Source: Lachnospiraceae bacterium (lineage in GTDB: Bacteria; Bacillota; Clostridia; Lachnospirales; Lachnospiraceae). From it: a stretch of 50,037 nucleotides of DNA. The stretch spans positions 1 to 50,037 of the forward strand of contig JAGAQI010000003.1 of assembly GCA_017622795.1 (NCBI GenBank), read 5' to 3'. This document shows positions 24,015 through 33,497 of the stretch, in pieces. The position numbers were made by a program, and so were the translations under genes. Below the pieces are notes generated by a model. The model had not been told where the DNA came from, made no database searches, and saw nothing but the letters and a program-made list of their open reading frames with translations. How positions within the stretch are numbered: the first letter of the stretch is position 1; every line of letters begins with the position of its first letter.

Positions 24015-25487
24015 ATGGGAAAAACAAGAAAAAAAGGGAAACGTGCAATGACCGTTGCCATTACAATATTATTAATTACGTGGATTATTTTGTTAGCGCT
24101 GCTGGTAGCTATTTATATGCTGCGGATTCAGGGATATGACAATTTTACGGAGTGGAAAAACCGCAATCAGTCCCAAGAGGTAATGCAGCCGGATGTGATC
24201 ATTCCTTCGGTGACACCGACTCCGATTGTGGTGCCGACCTCCACACCGACGCCAACCGTAACACCGACTCCGGAACCAACAGCTACACCAACTCCGACTC
24301 TGACCCCGGGGCCGACAGCAACACCGACACCAACGGAGCCTCCGGTCAGAACCATGGTATTTTCCGGTGATGAAACGGTGGATGCAGGGTTGCGCTTTAT
24401 GGCAGAAGAAATCTTTGGCCTGGAGGAAGAAGTGTGCTATGTCAGCTATGAAAACGGTATCTATTTTTCCACGGTGTTCCAAAAGGGAGACTGGATTGTT
24501 CCTCTGGTTTACAATCTGCTTACCGGCAAACAGGTGACCGGCAGTGATTTAATCAAGGATACCTATTTTGCGGTAATAAAAGAACGTCTGCAGACATATA
24601 TGGCAGAAAACTATCCGACAGAAGCGGAAGATGAATTCCTGACGTACAACCAGATTTATCAGGCAGAGGATTATCAGAAGTTTTATTTAACAGAGGACCA
24701 GCTGGTATTCTGCTTTGACGCAAATACATTAACAGCGGAACATCCGGCATTTTCCTATGCGGTGGAGCTTGCAGAGGCAAAGGCATTCTTTAAAAACAAT
24801 CTGGACGGAACCGCCAACGGGCCTTATATCCGGGAACTGGATCCGAATGCCAAGATGATTGCCCTTACCTTTGATGACGGTCCGCATCCGAAGGTGGAGG
24901 ACCAGCTTTTGGCTATTCTTGAAAAGCATGGAGTAAGAGCGACCTTCTTCTTCCTCGGACAGCGCATTGAAGAGTGGTATCCGGATGCGCCAAAGAATGT
25001 TTATGAAGCAGGTCATGAAGTGGCCAGCCACACCTATTCCCATGAACTGGATTTCGGAAGCGCAAAGAATGATAAACTCTGGCCGGAAATTAATCAGACC
25101 AATCTGGCCATTGCGAAGTCTACCGGATATGCACCGGATTACGTCCGTTTCCCGGGCGGAAGCTTCGGAAAACGTTCCATAAAGGTTCCTATGATTAAAG
25201 TAAACTGGAACATGGACAGCGTTGACTACGCGGAGAAGAAAAAAGAGGATGGCGCGCAGATTATTTATAACCGTCTGAAAAAGTCTTCCAAGCTGGGAGA
25301 CGGAAGCATTGTGCTGCTCCATTCCATTTATCAGAACAGCTGTGATGCAGCAGAAATGTTCATTGAATATTTGATACAGGAAGGCTATGAACTGGTAACC
25401 ATATCCGAGTTGTTCTATTACAAGGGCTTTGAGCCACAGTATGATGAGGTATATTTGGACGGCCTGGGAACAACATCGAAAAAGTAA
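24015..25487 (+). CDS. Membrane-anchored polysaccharide deacetylase (NodB, PdaC-like)
   Basis: 490 residues. A basic N-terminus and one membrane helix (AITILLITWIILLALLVAIYML) anchor it outside. A Thr/Pro linker (about 55-112) is followed by a DUF3298/RsiV-like domain (about 115-275; YVSYENGIYFSTVF, TGSDLIKD) and a NodB deacetylase (about 280-470). The five NodB motifs are visible: TFDDGPHP with the catalytic Asp near 287, SHTYSH with two metal His, RFPGG, WNMDSVDY and VLLHS. The layout matches Bacillus PdaC, a peptidoglycan N-acetylglucosamine/MurNAc deacetylase, so a role in lysozyme resistance is likely; a xylan acetyl esterase role is less likely but NodB enzymes of CE4 include both. Confidence 0.9.
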   Translation: MGKTRKKGKRAMTVAITILLITWIILLALLVAIYMLRIQGYDNFTEWKNRNQSQEVMQPDVIIPSVTPTPIVVPTSTPTPTVTPTPEPTATPTPTLTPGPTATPTPTEPPVRTMVFSGDETVDAGLRFMAEEIFGLEEEVCYVSYENGIYFSTVFQKGDWIVPLVYNLLTGKQVTGSDLIKDTYFAVIKERLQTYMAENYPTEAEDEFLTYNQIYQAEDYQKFYLTEDQLVFCFDANTLTAEHPAFSYAVELAEAKAFFKNNLDGTANGPYIRELDPNAKMIALTFDDGPHPKVEDQLLAILEKHGVRATFFFLGQRIEEWYPDAPKNVYEAGHEVASHTYSHELDFGSAKNDKLWPEINQTNLAIAKSTGYAPDYVRFPGGSFGKRSIKVPMIKVNWNMDSVDYAEKKKEDGAQIIYNRLKKSSKLGDGSIVLLHSIYQNSCDAAEMFIEYLIQEGYELVTISELFYYKGFEPQYDEVYLDGLGTTSKK

Positions 25488-25505
25488 GCAGTCAGAGGAA
25501 AGCAT

Positions 25506-26120
25506 ATGAAGTTTATTATAGGTTTGGGAAATCCTACCGCCCAGTATGTGGGTACAAGACACAATATCGGTTTTGATGCCATTACCCGTCTGGCGGATGA
25601 CCACCACATCAGTGTAACGGAAAAAAAGCATAAAGCATTGTGCGGAAAAGGAATTATCGGTGGCGAAAAGGTTATTTTATTAAAGCCACAGACATATATG
25701 AATTTAAGCGGAGAAAGCGTCCGGGACGTACTGGACTTTTATAAAGCCGGTCCGGAGGATATTATTGTTTGTTATGATGACGTCAGTTTGGCACCGGGAC
25801 AGTTACGAGTCCGGGAAAAGGGAAGCGCCGGCGGACACAATGGTATAAAAAATATTATTGCCCATTTGGGTACCGAGGAGTTTGCAAGAGTACGCATCGG
25901 TGTGGGTGAAAAGCCGGCAGGCTGGGATTTGGCAGACTATGTGCTGGGCCGTTTTCCGGCAGAAGAAGAGCCTGTAATGCGGGAAGCCCTGGCGGATGCT
26001 GCCAGAGCCTGTGAGATGTTTGTAATGGATGAATTATCCGCTGCCATGAACTTGTTTAACAAGAAGAAAAAACAGGAGAACAATGAAAGCGTATCTGGAA
26101 CCATTAAAGGAAATCAATGA
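25506..26120 (+). CDS. pth: Peptidyl-tRNA hydrolase
   Basis: 204 residues. It recycles peptidyl-tRNA released from stalled ribosomes. FIIGLGNPTAQYVGTRHNIGFDAI contains the catalytic His near residue 20 with its partner Asn; LLKPQTYMNLSGESV and DDVSLAPGQLRVREKGSAGGHNGIKNIIAHLGTEEFARVRIGVGEKP are signatures. The C-terminus is slightly longer than in E. coli, and its last 38 bases overlap mfd in another frame. The order pth-mfd is widely conserved in Firmicutes. Confidence 0.97.
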   Translation: MKFIIGLGNPTAQYVGTRHNIGFDAITRLADDHHISVTEKKHKALCGKGIIGGEKVILLKPQTYMNLSGESVRDVLDFYKAGPEDIIVCYDDVSLAPGQLRVREKGSAGGHNGIKNIIAHLGTEEFARVRIGVGEKPAGWDLADYVLGRFPAEEEPVMREALADAARACEMFVMDELSAAMNLFNKKKKQENNESVSGTIKGNQ

Positions 26121-29100
26121 ATATCTGGAGGTTGAAAAGGAACTGCTCCGGGGAGGAAAGACAGCCCATGTAACCGGTTGTATTGATTCCCAGAAGTGCC
26201 ACTTGATTGCGGGACTGTCGGAGCATTTTCCGGTGCGCCTGATTATTACTTACAGTGATTTAAAGGCACAGGAGCTTTGTGAAGAATACCGCTTATACGA
26301 TTCGAATGTGGTACGGTATCCTTCCAAAGACGTTATCTTCTATAATGCGGACATTCATGGAAATGCCATTGTGAAGGAACGTTTGCGGGTCGTGAAAAAG
26401 CTTCTTGCCGGAGAACCCGTAACGATCATAGCAAGTATTGACGGCGGTATTGACCGTCTGCTTCCTCCGGAGGAAATCAGGAAAAAAACATTGCATCTTT
26501 CCGAAGCCGATATGGTCGAGGAAGAGGCATTAATAAAGCGCCTGGTAACGCTTGGCTATGAGCGGCAGGCACAGGTAGAGCTGCCCGGCGAGTTTGCGGT
26601 CCGAGGCGGCATTATTGACGTGTTCCCGTTAACGGAGGAAGCACCGGTACGTATCGAACTGTTTGGTGATGAAATCGATACCATACGTATCTTTGATGTG
26701 GACAGCCAGCGAACGGTGGAACGTATCCCGGAGATCACCTTATTTCCGGCAGCAGAGTATATTTTTACACCGGCTGATTTGCAAAAGGGCCGGGAAAAGA
26801 TTTTGGCAGAAGCAAAAAAAACGGAAGAAAGTCTGCGCTCCCAAATGAAAAATGAAGAGGGAATGCGTATCCGCCGCACAACGGAAGAATTTCTGGAAAA
26901 TCTGGAATATTGTCCGGGGCATGCAGCAATAGACTCGTATATTACCTCTTTTAGCAGTGAAACGGTTTCCTTCTTTGATTACTTTGATGAGGATGCCCTG
27001 ATTGTCTTGGATGAGCCCGCCCATATTTCGGAAAAGGGTGAAACTACCGCATTGGAATTCAGGGAAAGTATGACCGGACGCCTGGAGAAAGGGTATATTC
27101 TTCCGAGCCAGGCAGAAGTAATTTTTAATTATAAAGCATTACTTAGCGGTTTGGAAAACCGGCGGGTGTTACTTCTTTCCACCATGGACTATTCCTTCGA
27201 CTTGCTAAAAGCGAAGGTGCGGTATGATATTCCTGCTAAGAGTGTCAGCCCGTATAATTCTAATTTTGAATTATTGGTAAAAGACTTAGCCTCCTGGAAA
27301 AAGAAGGGCTACCGTACCATTGTGGTAACCTCCTCCGGTACCAGAGCGGCCCGTTTAGCTGAGGATTTGCGTGGTTATGATTTGCCGGCCTTCTTTAGTG
27401 ATGAAAAAGACCGGTTAGTGCAAAACGGCGAAATTATGGTAATTCATGGGAACCTGCGCCGGGGCTTTGAATATCCGTTCTTAAAATTTGTCATGATATC
27501 CGAAAGTGATATTTTCGGCGGCGAGAAGAAAAAGAAACGCCACAAGAGGGAATACAGCGGACAAAAAATACAAAGCTTCAATGATTTGACGTTTGGTGAT
27601 TACGTGGTACATGAAGACCAGGGTGTGGGTATTTACCGTGGTATTGAAAAAATAGAGGTAGAAAAGGTTACCAAAGACTTTATAAAGATTGAATATGGTG
27701 ACGGTGGTATTTTATACATTCCGACCACCGGTCTTGACCGCATTCAGAAGTATGCCAGCGCAGATGCGGCAAAGAAACCAAAATTAAATAAAATGAATTC
27801 CACGGAGTGGACCCGGACAAAATCCAGGGTAAAATCTGCGGTAAAGGATATGGCGGAGGAACTGGTAAAGTTATATGCCCACCGTCAGGAGCAGAACGGC
27901 TTTGTTTATGATGAAGACTCTGTCTGGCAGAAAGAATTTGAAGAATTATTCCCGTACGAGGAAACAGAGGATCAGTTACGGGCAATTGAAGATACCAAGC
28001 GGGATATGCAGAGCAAAAAAATCATGGACCGTTTAATTTGCGGCGATGTCGGCTACGGAAAGACCGAGATCGCTATTCGTGCCGCTTTTAAAGCGGTGGA
28101 AAACGGAAAACAGGTAGTGGTGCTGGTGCCTACGACTATTTTAGCCCAGCAGCATTATAACACTTTTGTCAGCCGCATGATTAATTATCCGCTAACGATC
28201 GGTATGCTGTCCAGATTCCGTACACCTGCCCAGCAAAAGGCTGTACTGGAAGGTCTTGCCAAGGGTGAAGTGGATATTGTTATCGGCACCCACCGGGTAC
28301 TTTCCAAGGATGTAACTTATAAAAACCTGGGATTGCTGATTGTGGATGAGGAGCAGCGGTTTGGCGTTGCCCACAAGGAAAAAATTAAGCAGATGAAAGA
28401 AAATATCGATGTGCTGACGCTTACGGCAACACCGATTCCGCGAACCCTGCATATGAGTCTGGCAGGAATCCGGGATATGTCGGTGCTGGAAGAACCGCCG
28501 GTGGACCGTCTCCCAATCCAGACCTTTGTCATGGAGCATAACGACGAAATTATTAAAGAAGCCATTCACCGGGAACTGGTGCGGGGCGGCCAGGTGTATT
28601 ATGTATATAACCGGGTCAATGGCATCGAAGAGGTGGCAAAGCATGTGGCGGAGCTTGTGCCGGAAGCAGAGGTGGCTTATGCCCACGGTCAGATGAGTGA
28701 GCGCCAGCTGGAAAAGATTATGTATGAATTTATCAATGGGGAAATTGATGTGCTTATTTCCACAACAATCATAGAGACCGGCATGGATATTTCCAATGCC
28801 AATACCATGATAATTGATAACGCGGATCAGCTGGGTCTTTCCCAGATGTATCAGCTGCGGGGCCGTGTAGGACGTTCCAACCGTACCGCCTATGCATTTT
28901 TAATGTATAAACGGGATAAGATGTTAAAGGAAGTAGCAGAGAAACGCTTACAGGCCATCCGTCAGTTTACGGAGCTGGGCTCCGGTTTCAAGATTGCCAT
29001 GCGTGACCTGGAAATCCGAGGTGCCGGGAATCTGCTTGGTGCAGAGCAGAGCGGTCATATGGAAGCGGTAGGCTATGATTTGTACTGCAAGATGTTAAAT

Positions 29101-29631
29101 GAAGCAGTGCTGGATGTAAAGGGAGAACGCAGGGAAGAGGATTCCTTTGAAACCGCAATCGATATGGAGGTGGATGCGTATATTCCTGCTACGTATATCC
29201 GTAATGAGGTGCAGAAGCTGGATATGTATAAACGGGTTGCCGGTATTTCCTGCGAAGAAGAGTTTAACGACCTCTCGGAAGAACTGGTGGACCGCTATGG
29301 TGATATTCCTCCTGTGTTTGACAGCTTGTTGAAGATTGCGCTATTGAAGGCCATGTGCCATGCAGCATATATCACGGAGATGAAGCAATCCGGTGGGGAG
29401 ATTAAACTGACCCTGTATCCGAAGGCGCGTTTAAAAACGGAGCTGCTGCAGGGCTTTTTAGAGCAGAGAAAAGCATATTTGAGTTTTGCTTTGGAAGCAA
29501 ATCCGTATTTTATTTATAAATTGCCAAGAAAGCAAAAACCAATGACGCCAAAGGCAGAAGCTGACTGGATGTTCGGTTTGTTGAAGAGCTTTTTGACGGA
29601 GCTTTTGGAACTGGTGGAAGAGAAGAAGTAA
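26083..29631 (+). CDS. mfd: Transcription-repair coupling factor
   Basis: 1182 residues, the usual length. Mfd removes stalled RNA polymerase at lesions and recruits UvrA. The N-terminal UvrB-homology part (about 1-350; LPGEFAVRGGIIDVFPL and IELFGDEIDTIRIFD) lacks helicase function. The RNA polymerase interaction module (GDYVVHEDQGVGIYRGI, near 510-570) is followed by the RecG-like translocase with Walker A GDVGYGKTEIAIRAAF, DEEQRFGV, TLTATPIPRTL, and TTIIETGMDISNANT plus QLRGRVGRSNRTAYAF. The C-terminal TRCF domain continues to the end. ATG 26083 follows AGGAGAACA inside the pth gene, so translation is coupled. Confidence 0.97.
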   Translation: MKAYLEPLKEINEYLEVEKELLRGGKTAHVTGCIDSQKCHLIAGLSEHFPVRLIITYSDLKAQELCEEYRLYDSNVVRYPSKDVIFYNADIHGNAIVKERLRVVKKLLAGEPVTIIASIDGGIDRLLPPEEIRKKTLHLSEADMVEEEALIKRLVTLGYERQAQVELPGEFAVRGGIIDVFPLTEEAPVRIELFGDEIDTIRIFDVDSQRTVERIPEITLFPAAEYIFTPADLQKGREKILAEAKKTEESLRSQMKNEEGMRIRRTTEEFLENLEYCPGHAAIDSYITSFSSETVSFFDYFDEDALIVLDEPAHISEKGETTALEFRESMTGRLEKGYILPSQAEVIFNYKALLSGLENRRVLLLSTMDYSFDLLKAKVRYDIPAKSVSPYNSNFELLVKDLASWKKKGYRTIVVTSSGTRAARLAEDLRGYDLPAFFSDEKDRLVQNGEIMVIHGNLRRGFEYPFLKFVMISESDIFGGEKKKKRHKREYSGQKIQSFNDLTFGDYVVHEDQGVGIYRGIEKIEVEKVTKDFIKIEYGDGGILYIPTTGLDRIQKYASADAAKKPKLNKMNSTEWTRTKSRVKSAVKDMAEELVKLYAHRQEQNGFVYDEDSVWQKEFEELFPYEETEDQLRAIEDTKRDMQSKKIMDRLICGDVGYGKTEIAIRAAFKAVENGKQVVVLVPTTILAQQHYNTFVSRMINYPLTIGMLSRFRTPAQQKAVLEGLAKGEVDIVIGTHRVLSKDVTYKNLGLLIVDEEQRFGVAHKEKIKQMKENIDVLTLTATPIPRTLHMSLAGIRDMSVLEEPPVDRLPIQTFVMEHNDEIIKEAIHRELVRGGQVYYVYNRVNGIEEVAKHVAELVPEAEVAYAHGQMSERQLEKIMYEFINGEIDVLISTTIIETGMDISNANTMIIDNADQLGLSQMYQLRGRVGRSNRTAYAFLMYKRDKMLKEVAEKRLQAIRQFTELGSGFKIAMRDLEIRGAGNLLGAEQSGHMEAVGYDLYCKMLNEAVLDVKGERREEDSFETAIDMEVDAYIPATYIRNEVQKLDMYKRVAGISCEEEFNDLSEELVDRYGDIPPVFDSLLKIALLKAMCHAAYITEMKQSGGEIKLTLYPKARLKTELLQGFLEQRKAYLSFALEANPYFIYKLPRKQKPMTPKAEADWMFGLLKSFLTELLELVEEKK

Positions 29632-29652
29632 CAATGTTAGGAGAACGTTGAT

Positions 29653-30684
29653 ATGAGTCGTAGAAGAAAGCAAAAAGGTTCTGTTTGGTTAAAGATTTTG
29701 ATTTTTGTGGTGGTTCTTGTACTGGCAGCAATAATTTTTGGGCGGAAAGGTGAGGATAAACCGAAAGAAACCGTCTGGCAGGAAGGCAGTATGTTACGTA
29801 TTGGCGATACCCAGGTGGATTACCGGGAAGGGCTGGTGTATTTAAATGCAGTACAGCAGGATTACGAGCAGTATTATGGCAGCGAAATCTGGCAGTATGC
29901 GGTGGATGCTCAGGGAAATACCATGGGTGAGGTAATTAAGGAGCAAACACTGGAACAGATTATTTACATCAAAGTAGTATGCCAAAAGGCATCGGAGCTT
30001 GGAATAGTCCTTTCGGAAGAGGAACTGCAAACCGTAGACCGTCAGACGGCAGATTATATGGCAAAGCTGCAGGAATCTGATTTACTGCTGCATGGTGTGA
30101 ATTCCGATATTATCCGTCGTATTTACGCAGATAATTTATTAGCGAGAAAAACCTTTGAGGTGACAACTTTAAATGTAGATACGGATATTCCGGACGAGGA
30201 AGCGGCTCAGCATAAGTTTTACACCATTGCTATCCGCAATTTCAAAATTGATGCGTCCGGAAACCGGATTTCCTACGAAGGAACAGAAGCGGAGGAACTG
30301 GCAGCAAGAGTGGAAAATCTTCGGGCACAAGCCTTGGAATCTACAGACTTTTACAAGTTTGCTTCTGCTAATACAGAGGATTCCGATATGTTAGAGATAA
30401 CCGGAGGTATCGGTGATTTCCCGGCAGAATATGAGGATGCTGTGCTGGCATTAAATACCGGAGAAATTTCGGAGGTTGTTAAGAAAAACGACTATTACTA
30501 CATCTTCTACTGTGTAACGGATTTTGATGTGGATGCGACCCATGAGAAAAAAGAAGAAATGATTGCGCAACGGCAGGAAGAGGAGTTTAAGAACCGCTAT
30601 CAGGAGTGGCGGGAAATTATTCCGGTGGAAGTGCATGATGAAATTTGGGATGCGTTGGATTTTGATATGAAGAGTGTAGGTTAA
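29653..30684 (+). CDS. Membrane-anchored parvulin-type peptidyl-prolyl isomerase (PrsA/SurA-like)
   Basis: 343 residues. A basic start (MSRRRKQKG) and one hydrophobic segment (WLKILIFVVVLVLAAIIFG) anchor it in the membrane. A SurA_N-like helical part (QTLEQIIYIKVVCQKASELGIVLSEEEL) is followed by a rotamase-like region (about 175-290; AAQHKFYTIAIRNFKI, GGIGDFPAEYEDAVLALNTGEISEVVKKNDYYYIFYCV). It would help exported proteins fold outside the membrane. It is 21 bases after mfd and followed by a strong terminator. Some rotamase residues look divergent, so chaperone activity alone is possible. Confidence 0.82.
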   Translation: MSRRRKQKGSVWLKILIFVVVLVLAAIIFGRKGEDKPKETVWQEGSMLRIGDTQVDYREGLVYLNAVQQDYEQYYGSEIWQYAVDAQGNTMGEVIKEQTLEQIIYIKVVCQKASELGIVLSEEELQTVDRQTADYMAKLQESDLLLHGVNSDIIRRIYADNLLARKTFEVTTLNVDTDIPDEEAAQHKFYTIAIRNFKIDASGNRISYEGTEAEELAARVENLRAQALESTDFYKFASANTEDSDMLEITGGIGDFPAEYEDAVLALNTGEISEVVKKNDYYYIFYCVTDFDVDATHEKKEEMIAQRQEEEFKNRYQEWREIIPVEVHDEIWDALDFDMKSVG

Positions 30685-30690
30685 AAAGAG

Positions 30691-30720
30691 CCCCTGCTCC
30701 GGATGGAGCAGGGGTTTGTT
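30691..30720. terminator. Bidirectional terminator
   Basis: CCCCTGCTCC-GGAT-GGAGCAGGGG (30691-30714) is a perfect 10-bp stem, followed by TTTGTT on the plus strand and by CTCTTTTTAA on the minus strand. It separates convergent genes. Confidence 0.9.
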
Positions 30721-30725
30721 GTATA

Positions 30726-31127
30726 TTATCTCGGACAATTAATTTCAAATATATCGTCTATCATGTTGTGAACCAAACTGGCTTCTTTTGTTTTAGCCAA
30801 AGTATACAAGACTTCCTTGCCTTCCCTGCGGCTGGTAATAAGTCCCGACTGCTTTAAGTTTCTTAAATGATGTGACACTGCGGGAGAACTCATATTTACG
30901 GCGGCGGCAATGTCAGATACGCATTCTTCCGTGTGGCAAAGGAGCCAGAGAATGCGCAGGCGGGTGCTGTCGCAAAGCATGGAAAAAATATCCGCTGCCA
31001 TAAAAAACTGCTGTTCTGTGGGAATGGAGGACATAAGGTCGGTTAAGTTTCCCCCGTGATTATGAAGATGGTCGCAGGAAGTACCGTGGTCACCGTGATG
31101 CTCGTGGGAGCAGGTAGTATTACTCAT
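30726..31127 (-). CDS. ArsR/SmtB-family metal-responsive repressor
   Basis: 133 residues. A His/Cys-rich N-terminus (CSHEHHGDHGTSCDHLHNHGG) precedes a winged helix: DSTRLRILWLLCHTEECVSDIAAAVNMSSPAVSHHLRNLKQSGLITSRREGKEVLYTL. In the recognition-helix position of CadC's CVC motif there is CVS, so one Cys is retained. The N-terminal His cluster suggests zinc or a related metal as ligand. It is the last gene of the HMA protein-ATPase operon, 16 bases after the ATPase, and most likely represses it through the palindrome at 33317-33342. The terminator downstream overlaps the end of the operon. Confidence 0.9.
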   Translation of the reverse strand: MSNTTCSHEHHGDHGTSCDHLHNHGGNLTDLMSSIPTEQQFFMAADIFSMLCDSTRLRILWLLCHTEECVSDIAAAVNMSSPAVSHHLRNLKQSGLITSRREGKEVLYTLAKTKEASLVHNMIDDIFEINCPR

Positions 31128-31143
31128 TTTGATTCCTCCTTTG

Positions 31144-33039
31144 TTATCTCAATCTTAATGCCCGCATGGAATTTAAGATAGCCAGGACACAAACACCTAC
31201 ATCGGCAAAGATGGCCATCCACATATTAGAATATCCAAGGGCGCTAAGGAGCAGTACAAGGACTTTTACTCCAAGGGCAAACACGATATTCTGACGTACA
31301 ATGCGCATCGTACCTCTTGCAATGCGGATAGCAGTAGGAAGCTTGCTTGGTTCGTCGGTCATAATGACAATATCGGCCGCTTCAATGGCTGCATCGGAGC
31401 CAAGACCGCCCATGGCGATACCAATATCGGCACGGGCTAAAACCGGAGCATCGTTAATTCCGTCCCCGACGTAAGCAAGAGTGTGTCCGGAAGGCTGCAG
31501 GGTAAGTAATTCTTCCAGGTGGGTTACTTTATCTGCCGGTAAAAGCTCGGTATGAACATCGCTTAAACCAAGTTTTTTTGCAATAGCTTCGCCGGTAGCT
31601 TTTTTGTCACCGGTCAGCATGACAAGCTTTCGGATACCGGAGTTTCTAAGGGTTTCCAGTGCAGAAACCGTATCCGGCTTTATTTCATCTTCCACGCAGA
31701 TGGTGCCGGCAAAGGTTCCGTCAACGGCTACATAAACTGCAGTACCGGTGGTAAACTCCGTAATGTCAGCCGGCAGAGAGATGTTCTTTTCTTTCATCAG
31801 GCGGAGATTGCCCGCCAATATTTCTTTTTCTTCTGCGATAGCCCGGACACCAAAGCCGGCCAGTTCTTCTACATCGGAAACATCGGAGAAAGAACCGGTT
31901 TCGGACAACAATGTACATGCTGCTTTGTATTCTTCCACAATAGAAATAGCGATTGGGTGGGACGACTGGCTTTCTGCCAACGCGGTATACTTTAATAAAT
32001 CAGTTTCACTGATATCAACCGGTGCCAGCTTGGTTACCTTGAAATTTCCTTTGGTAAGGGTTCCGGTTTTATCAAATACAAAAGCATCGGTTTTGGCAAG
32101 GGCTTCCAGATAGTTGCTGCCCTTCATTAAAATGCCCTGCTTGGCGGCGCCGCCGATTCCGCCAAAGAAGCCTAACGGAACGGAAATAACCAGGGCACAT
32201 GGACAGGATACAACCAGGAAGTTTAATGCACGGTAAATCCAGTCGGAAAAGCCACCGCCAAGAATAATAGGCGGAACAAAAGCGAGTATTACCGCAAGAA
32301 TAACCACCACCGGGGTGTAATATCTGGCAAAGCGGGAAATGAAGTTTTCTGCCTGTGCTTTTCTTGCGGAGGCGTTTTCTACCATATCTAAAATTTTGGA
32401 TACGGTGGATTCGGAAGAGGTTTTGGTAACCTGAACCGTAAGGGTGCCGCGTAAGTTGATACAGCCGCTGATAGCGGTATCACCGGCGGACACTTCCCTT
32501 GGAAGGGATTCTCCGGTGAGGGCAGCGGTATCTAAGGAAGAGTTTCCTTCTGTGATAATACCGTCCAACGGTACTTTTTCACCCGGTTTCACCAGGATAT
32601 AATCGCCCACAGATACTTTTTCCGGAGAAATCTCACGGGTTTCGCCATTCTCGATTAGGTTGGCGTAGTCCGGCCGAATTTGCATCAGGGAGGAAATGGA
32701 CTTTCTGGATTTTCCTACGGCATAGGCCTGGAACAGTTCCCCGATTTGGAACAGAATCATAACCATAACGCCTTCCGGATATTCGCCTACAAAAAAGGCT
32801 CCCACGGTAGCCAGTGCCATTAAAAAGTTTTCATCGAATACCTGGCCGTTTTTAATTCCTAACAGTGCTTTGCGGACAATGTCTCCGCCGGCAAGAAAGT
32901 AGGCAGCAAGAAAGACGGCAAGGGAAACCCACTGCTTTCCGGGAAAGTCCGGAAGTAGGAAGGAAATAAGGCAGGCAACGGCAAATACTGCGACTGCCAG
33001 AAGAATTTTCTTTAACAACTTTTTCTGCTTTTTTGTCAT
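31144..33039 (-). CDS. P1B-type Zn/Cd/Pb-exporting ATPase
   Basis: 631 residues. A heavy-metal translocating P-type ATPase without its own N-terminal metal-binding domain. Key motifs are TGES in DTAALTGESLPREVSAGD, the ion-site SCPCALVISVPLG, the phosphorylated Asp in VFDKTGTLTKG, HP in SSHPIAISIV, and YVGDGINDAPVLARADIGIAMG. The last membrane helices read FALGVKVLVLLLSALGYSNMWMAIFADVG, with Lys and Asp in the places typical of the zinc/cadmium (ZntA/CadA) subclass rather than copper. It pumps the metal out of the cell. A separate HMA protein encoded 14 bases upstream probably takes the place of the missing domain. Confidence 0.94.
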   Translation of the reverse strand: MTKKQKKLLKKILLAVAVFAVACLISFLLPDFPGKQWVSLAVFLAAYFLAGGDIVRKALLGIKNGQVFDENFLMALATVGAFFVGEYPEGVMVMILFQIGELFQAYAVGKSRKSISSLMQIRPDYANLIENGETREISPEKVSVGDYILVKPGEKVPLDGIITEGNSSLDTAALTGESLPREVSAGDTAISGCINLRGTLTVQVTKTSSESTVSKILDMVENASARKAQAENFISRFARYYTPVVVILAVILAFVPPIILGGGFSDWIYRALNFLVVSCPCALVISVPLGFFGGIGGAAKQGILMKGSNYLEALAKTDAFVFDKTGTLTKGNFKVTKLAPVDISETDLLKYTALAESQSSHPIAISIVEEYKAACTLLSETGSFSDVSDVEELAGFGVRAIAEEKEILAGNLRLMKEKNISLPADITEFTTGTAVYVAVDGTFAGTICVEDEIKPDTVSALETLRNSGIRKLVMLTGDKKATGEAIAKKLGLSDVHTELLPADKVTHLEELLTLQPSGHTLAYVGDGINDAPVLARADIGIAMGGLGSDAAIEAADIVIMTDEPSKLPTAIRIARGTMRIVRQNIVFALGVKVLVLLLSALGYSNMWMAIFADVGVCVLAILNSMRALRLR

Positions 33040-33053
33040 AAGATCACCAAAAT

Positions 33054-33275
33054 TTACATTTCTTCTACGGTAACATCCGGCTCTACCTTGATGGCGGTTT
33101 TTACAACGGATGCGGTAATGGTGTCCACAATACGGTCTTCAAATTCCACAAACAGCTTCTGGGCAATAAAGTTTAAGCTGGCGGAAATAACACCGTCCAG
33201 TTCTTTAATCTGGGTTTCGATTTTGTTGGCGCAGTTTGCGCAGCAAAGGTCTTCTAAAAGATATGTTTTTTTCAT
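33054..33275 (-). CDS. Heavy-metal-associated (HMA) domain protein
   Basis: 73 residues consisting of one HMA fold: KKTYLLEDLCCANCANKIETQIKELDGVISASLNFIAQKLFVEFED. The metal motif is DLCCANCA (GMxCxxC variant with an extra Cys and Asp, a pattern seen in zinc/cadmium-type domains). As first gene of the operon it probably hands metal to the ATPase that lacks this domain, or it is that domain split off as a separate protein. The ATG follows GGAGGAT. Confidence 0.9.
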   Translation of the reverse strand: MKKTYLLEDLCCANCANKIETQIKELDGVISASLNFIAQKLFVEFEDRIVDTITASVVKTAIKVEPDVTVEEM

Positions 33276-33316
33276 AATGAAATCCTCCGTTTTCCATAAA
33301 GTTTAAAGGAAAGTCA

Positions 33317-33342
33317 ATTAAACGATTAAATGATTGTTTAAT
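33317..33342. promoter_or_regulatory. Probable ArsR-type operator of the metal efflux operon
   Basis: A 26-bp A/T-rich palindrome runs from 33317 to 33342 (ATTAAAC...GTTTAAT ends; only three pairs mismatch). It starts a few bases downstream of the predicted -10 of the operon's promoter, where a bound ArsR dimer would block transcription. Confidence 0.6.
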
Positions 33343-33352
33343 TGTTAAACTG

Positions 33353-33382
33353 AGTGTAACACGAATCGTATGGTTTTGTCAA
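33353..33382 (-). promoter_or_regulatory. Promoter of the metal efflux operon
   Basis: On the minus strand a perfect TTGACA (33377-33382) and TACACT (33353-33358) are spaced 18 bases. The predicted start is close to 33346, adjoining the operator. Confidence 0.6.
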
Positions 33383-33405
33383 CTTCATTTTAAGGAAATC
33401 TTAAT

Positions 33406-33434
33406 TTGTGTTTTGGCGCAAAATATGCTATATA
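33406..33434 (+). promoter_or_regulatory. Candidate promoter of the LtaS-like gene
   Basis: TTGTGT (33406-33411) and TATATA (33429-33434) are spaced 17 bases, with TGC directly before the -10 (extended -10). Confidence 0.45.
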
Positions 33435-33497
33435 GTATTGGTGTCGGATAGTAACGCTATTCGTTTGTTTTAAGATAACCGGAAAGGATTACAATAT

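Noticed and set aside
24729-25631. 300-residue antisense frame in the deacetylase and pth genes
   Set aside because: It covers parts of two well-recognised genes, with low-complexity hydrophobic sequence and no start signal.
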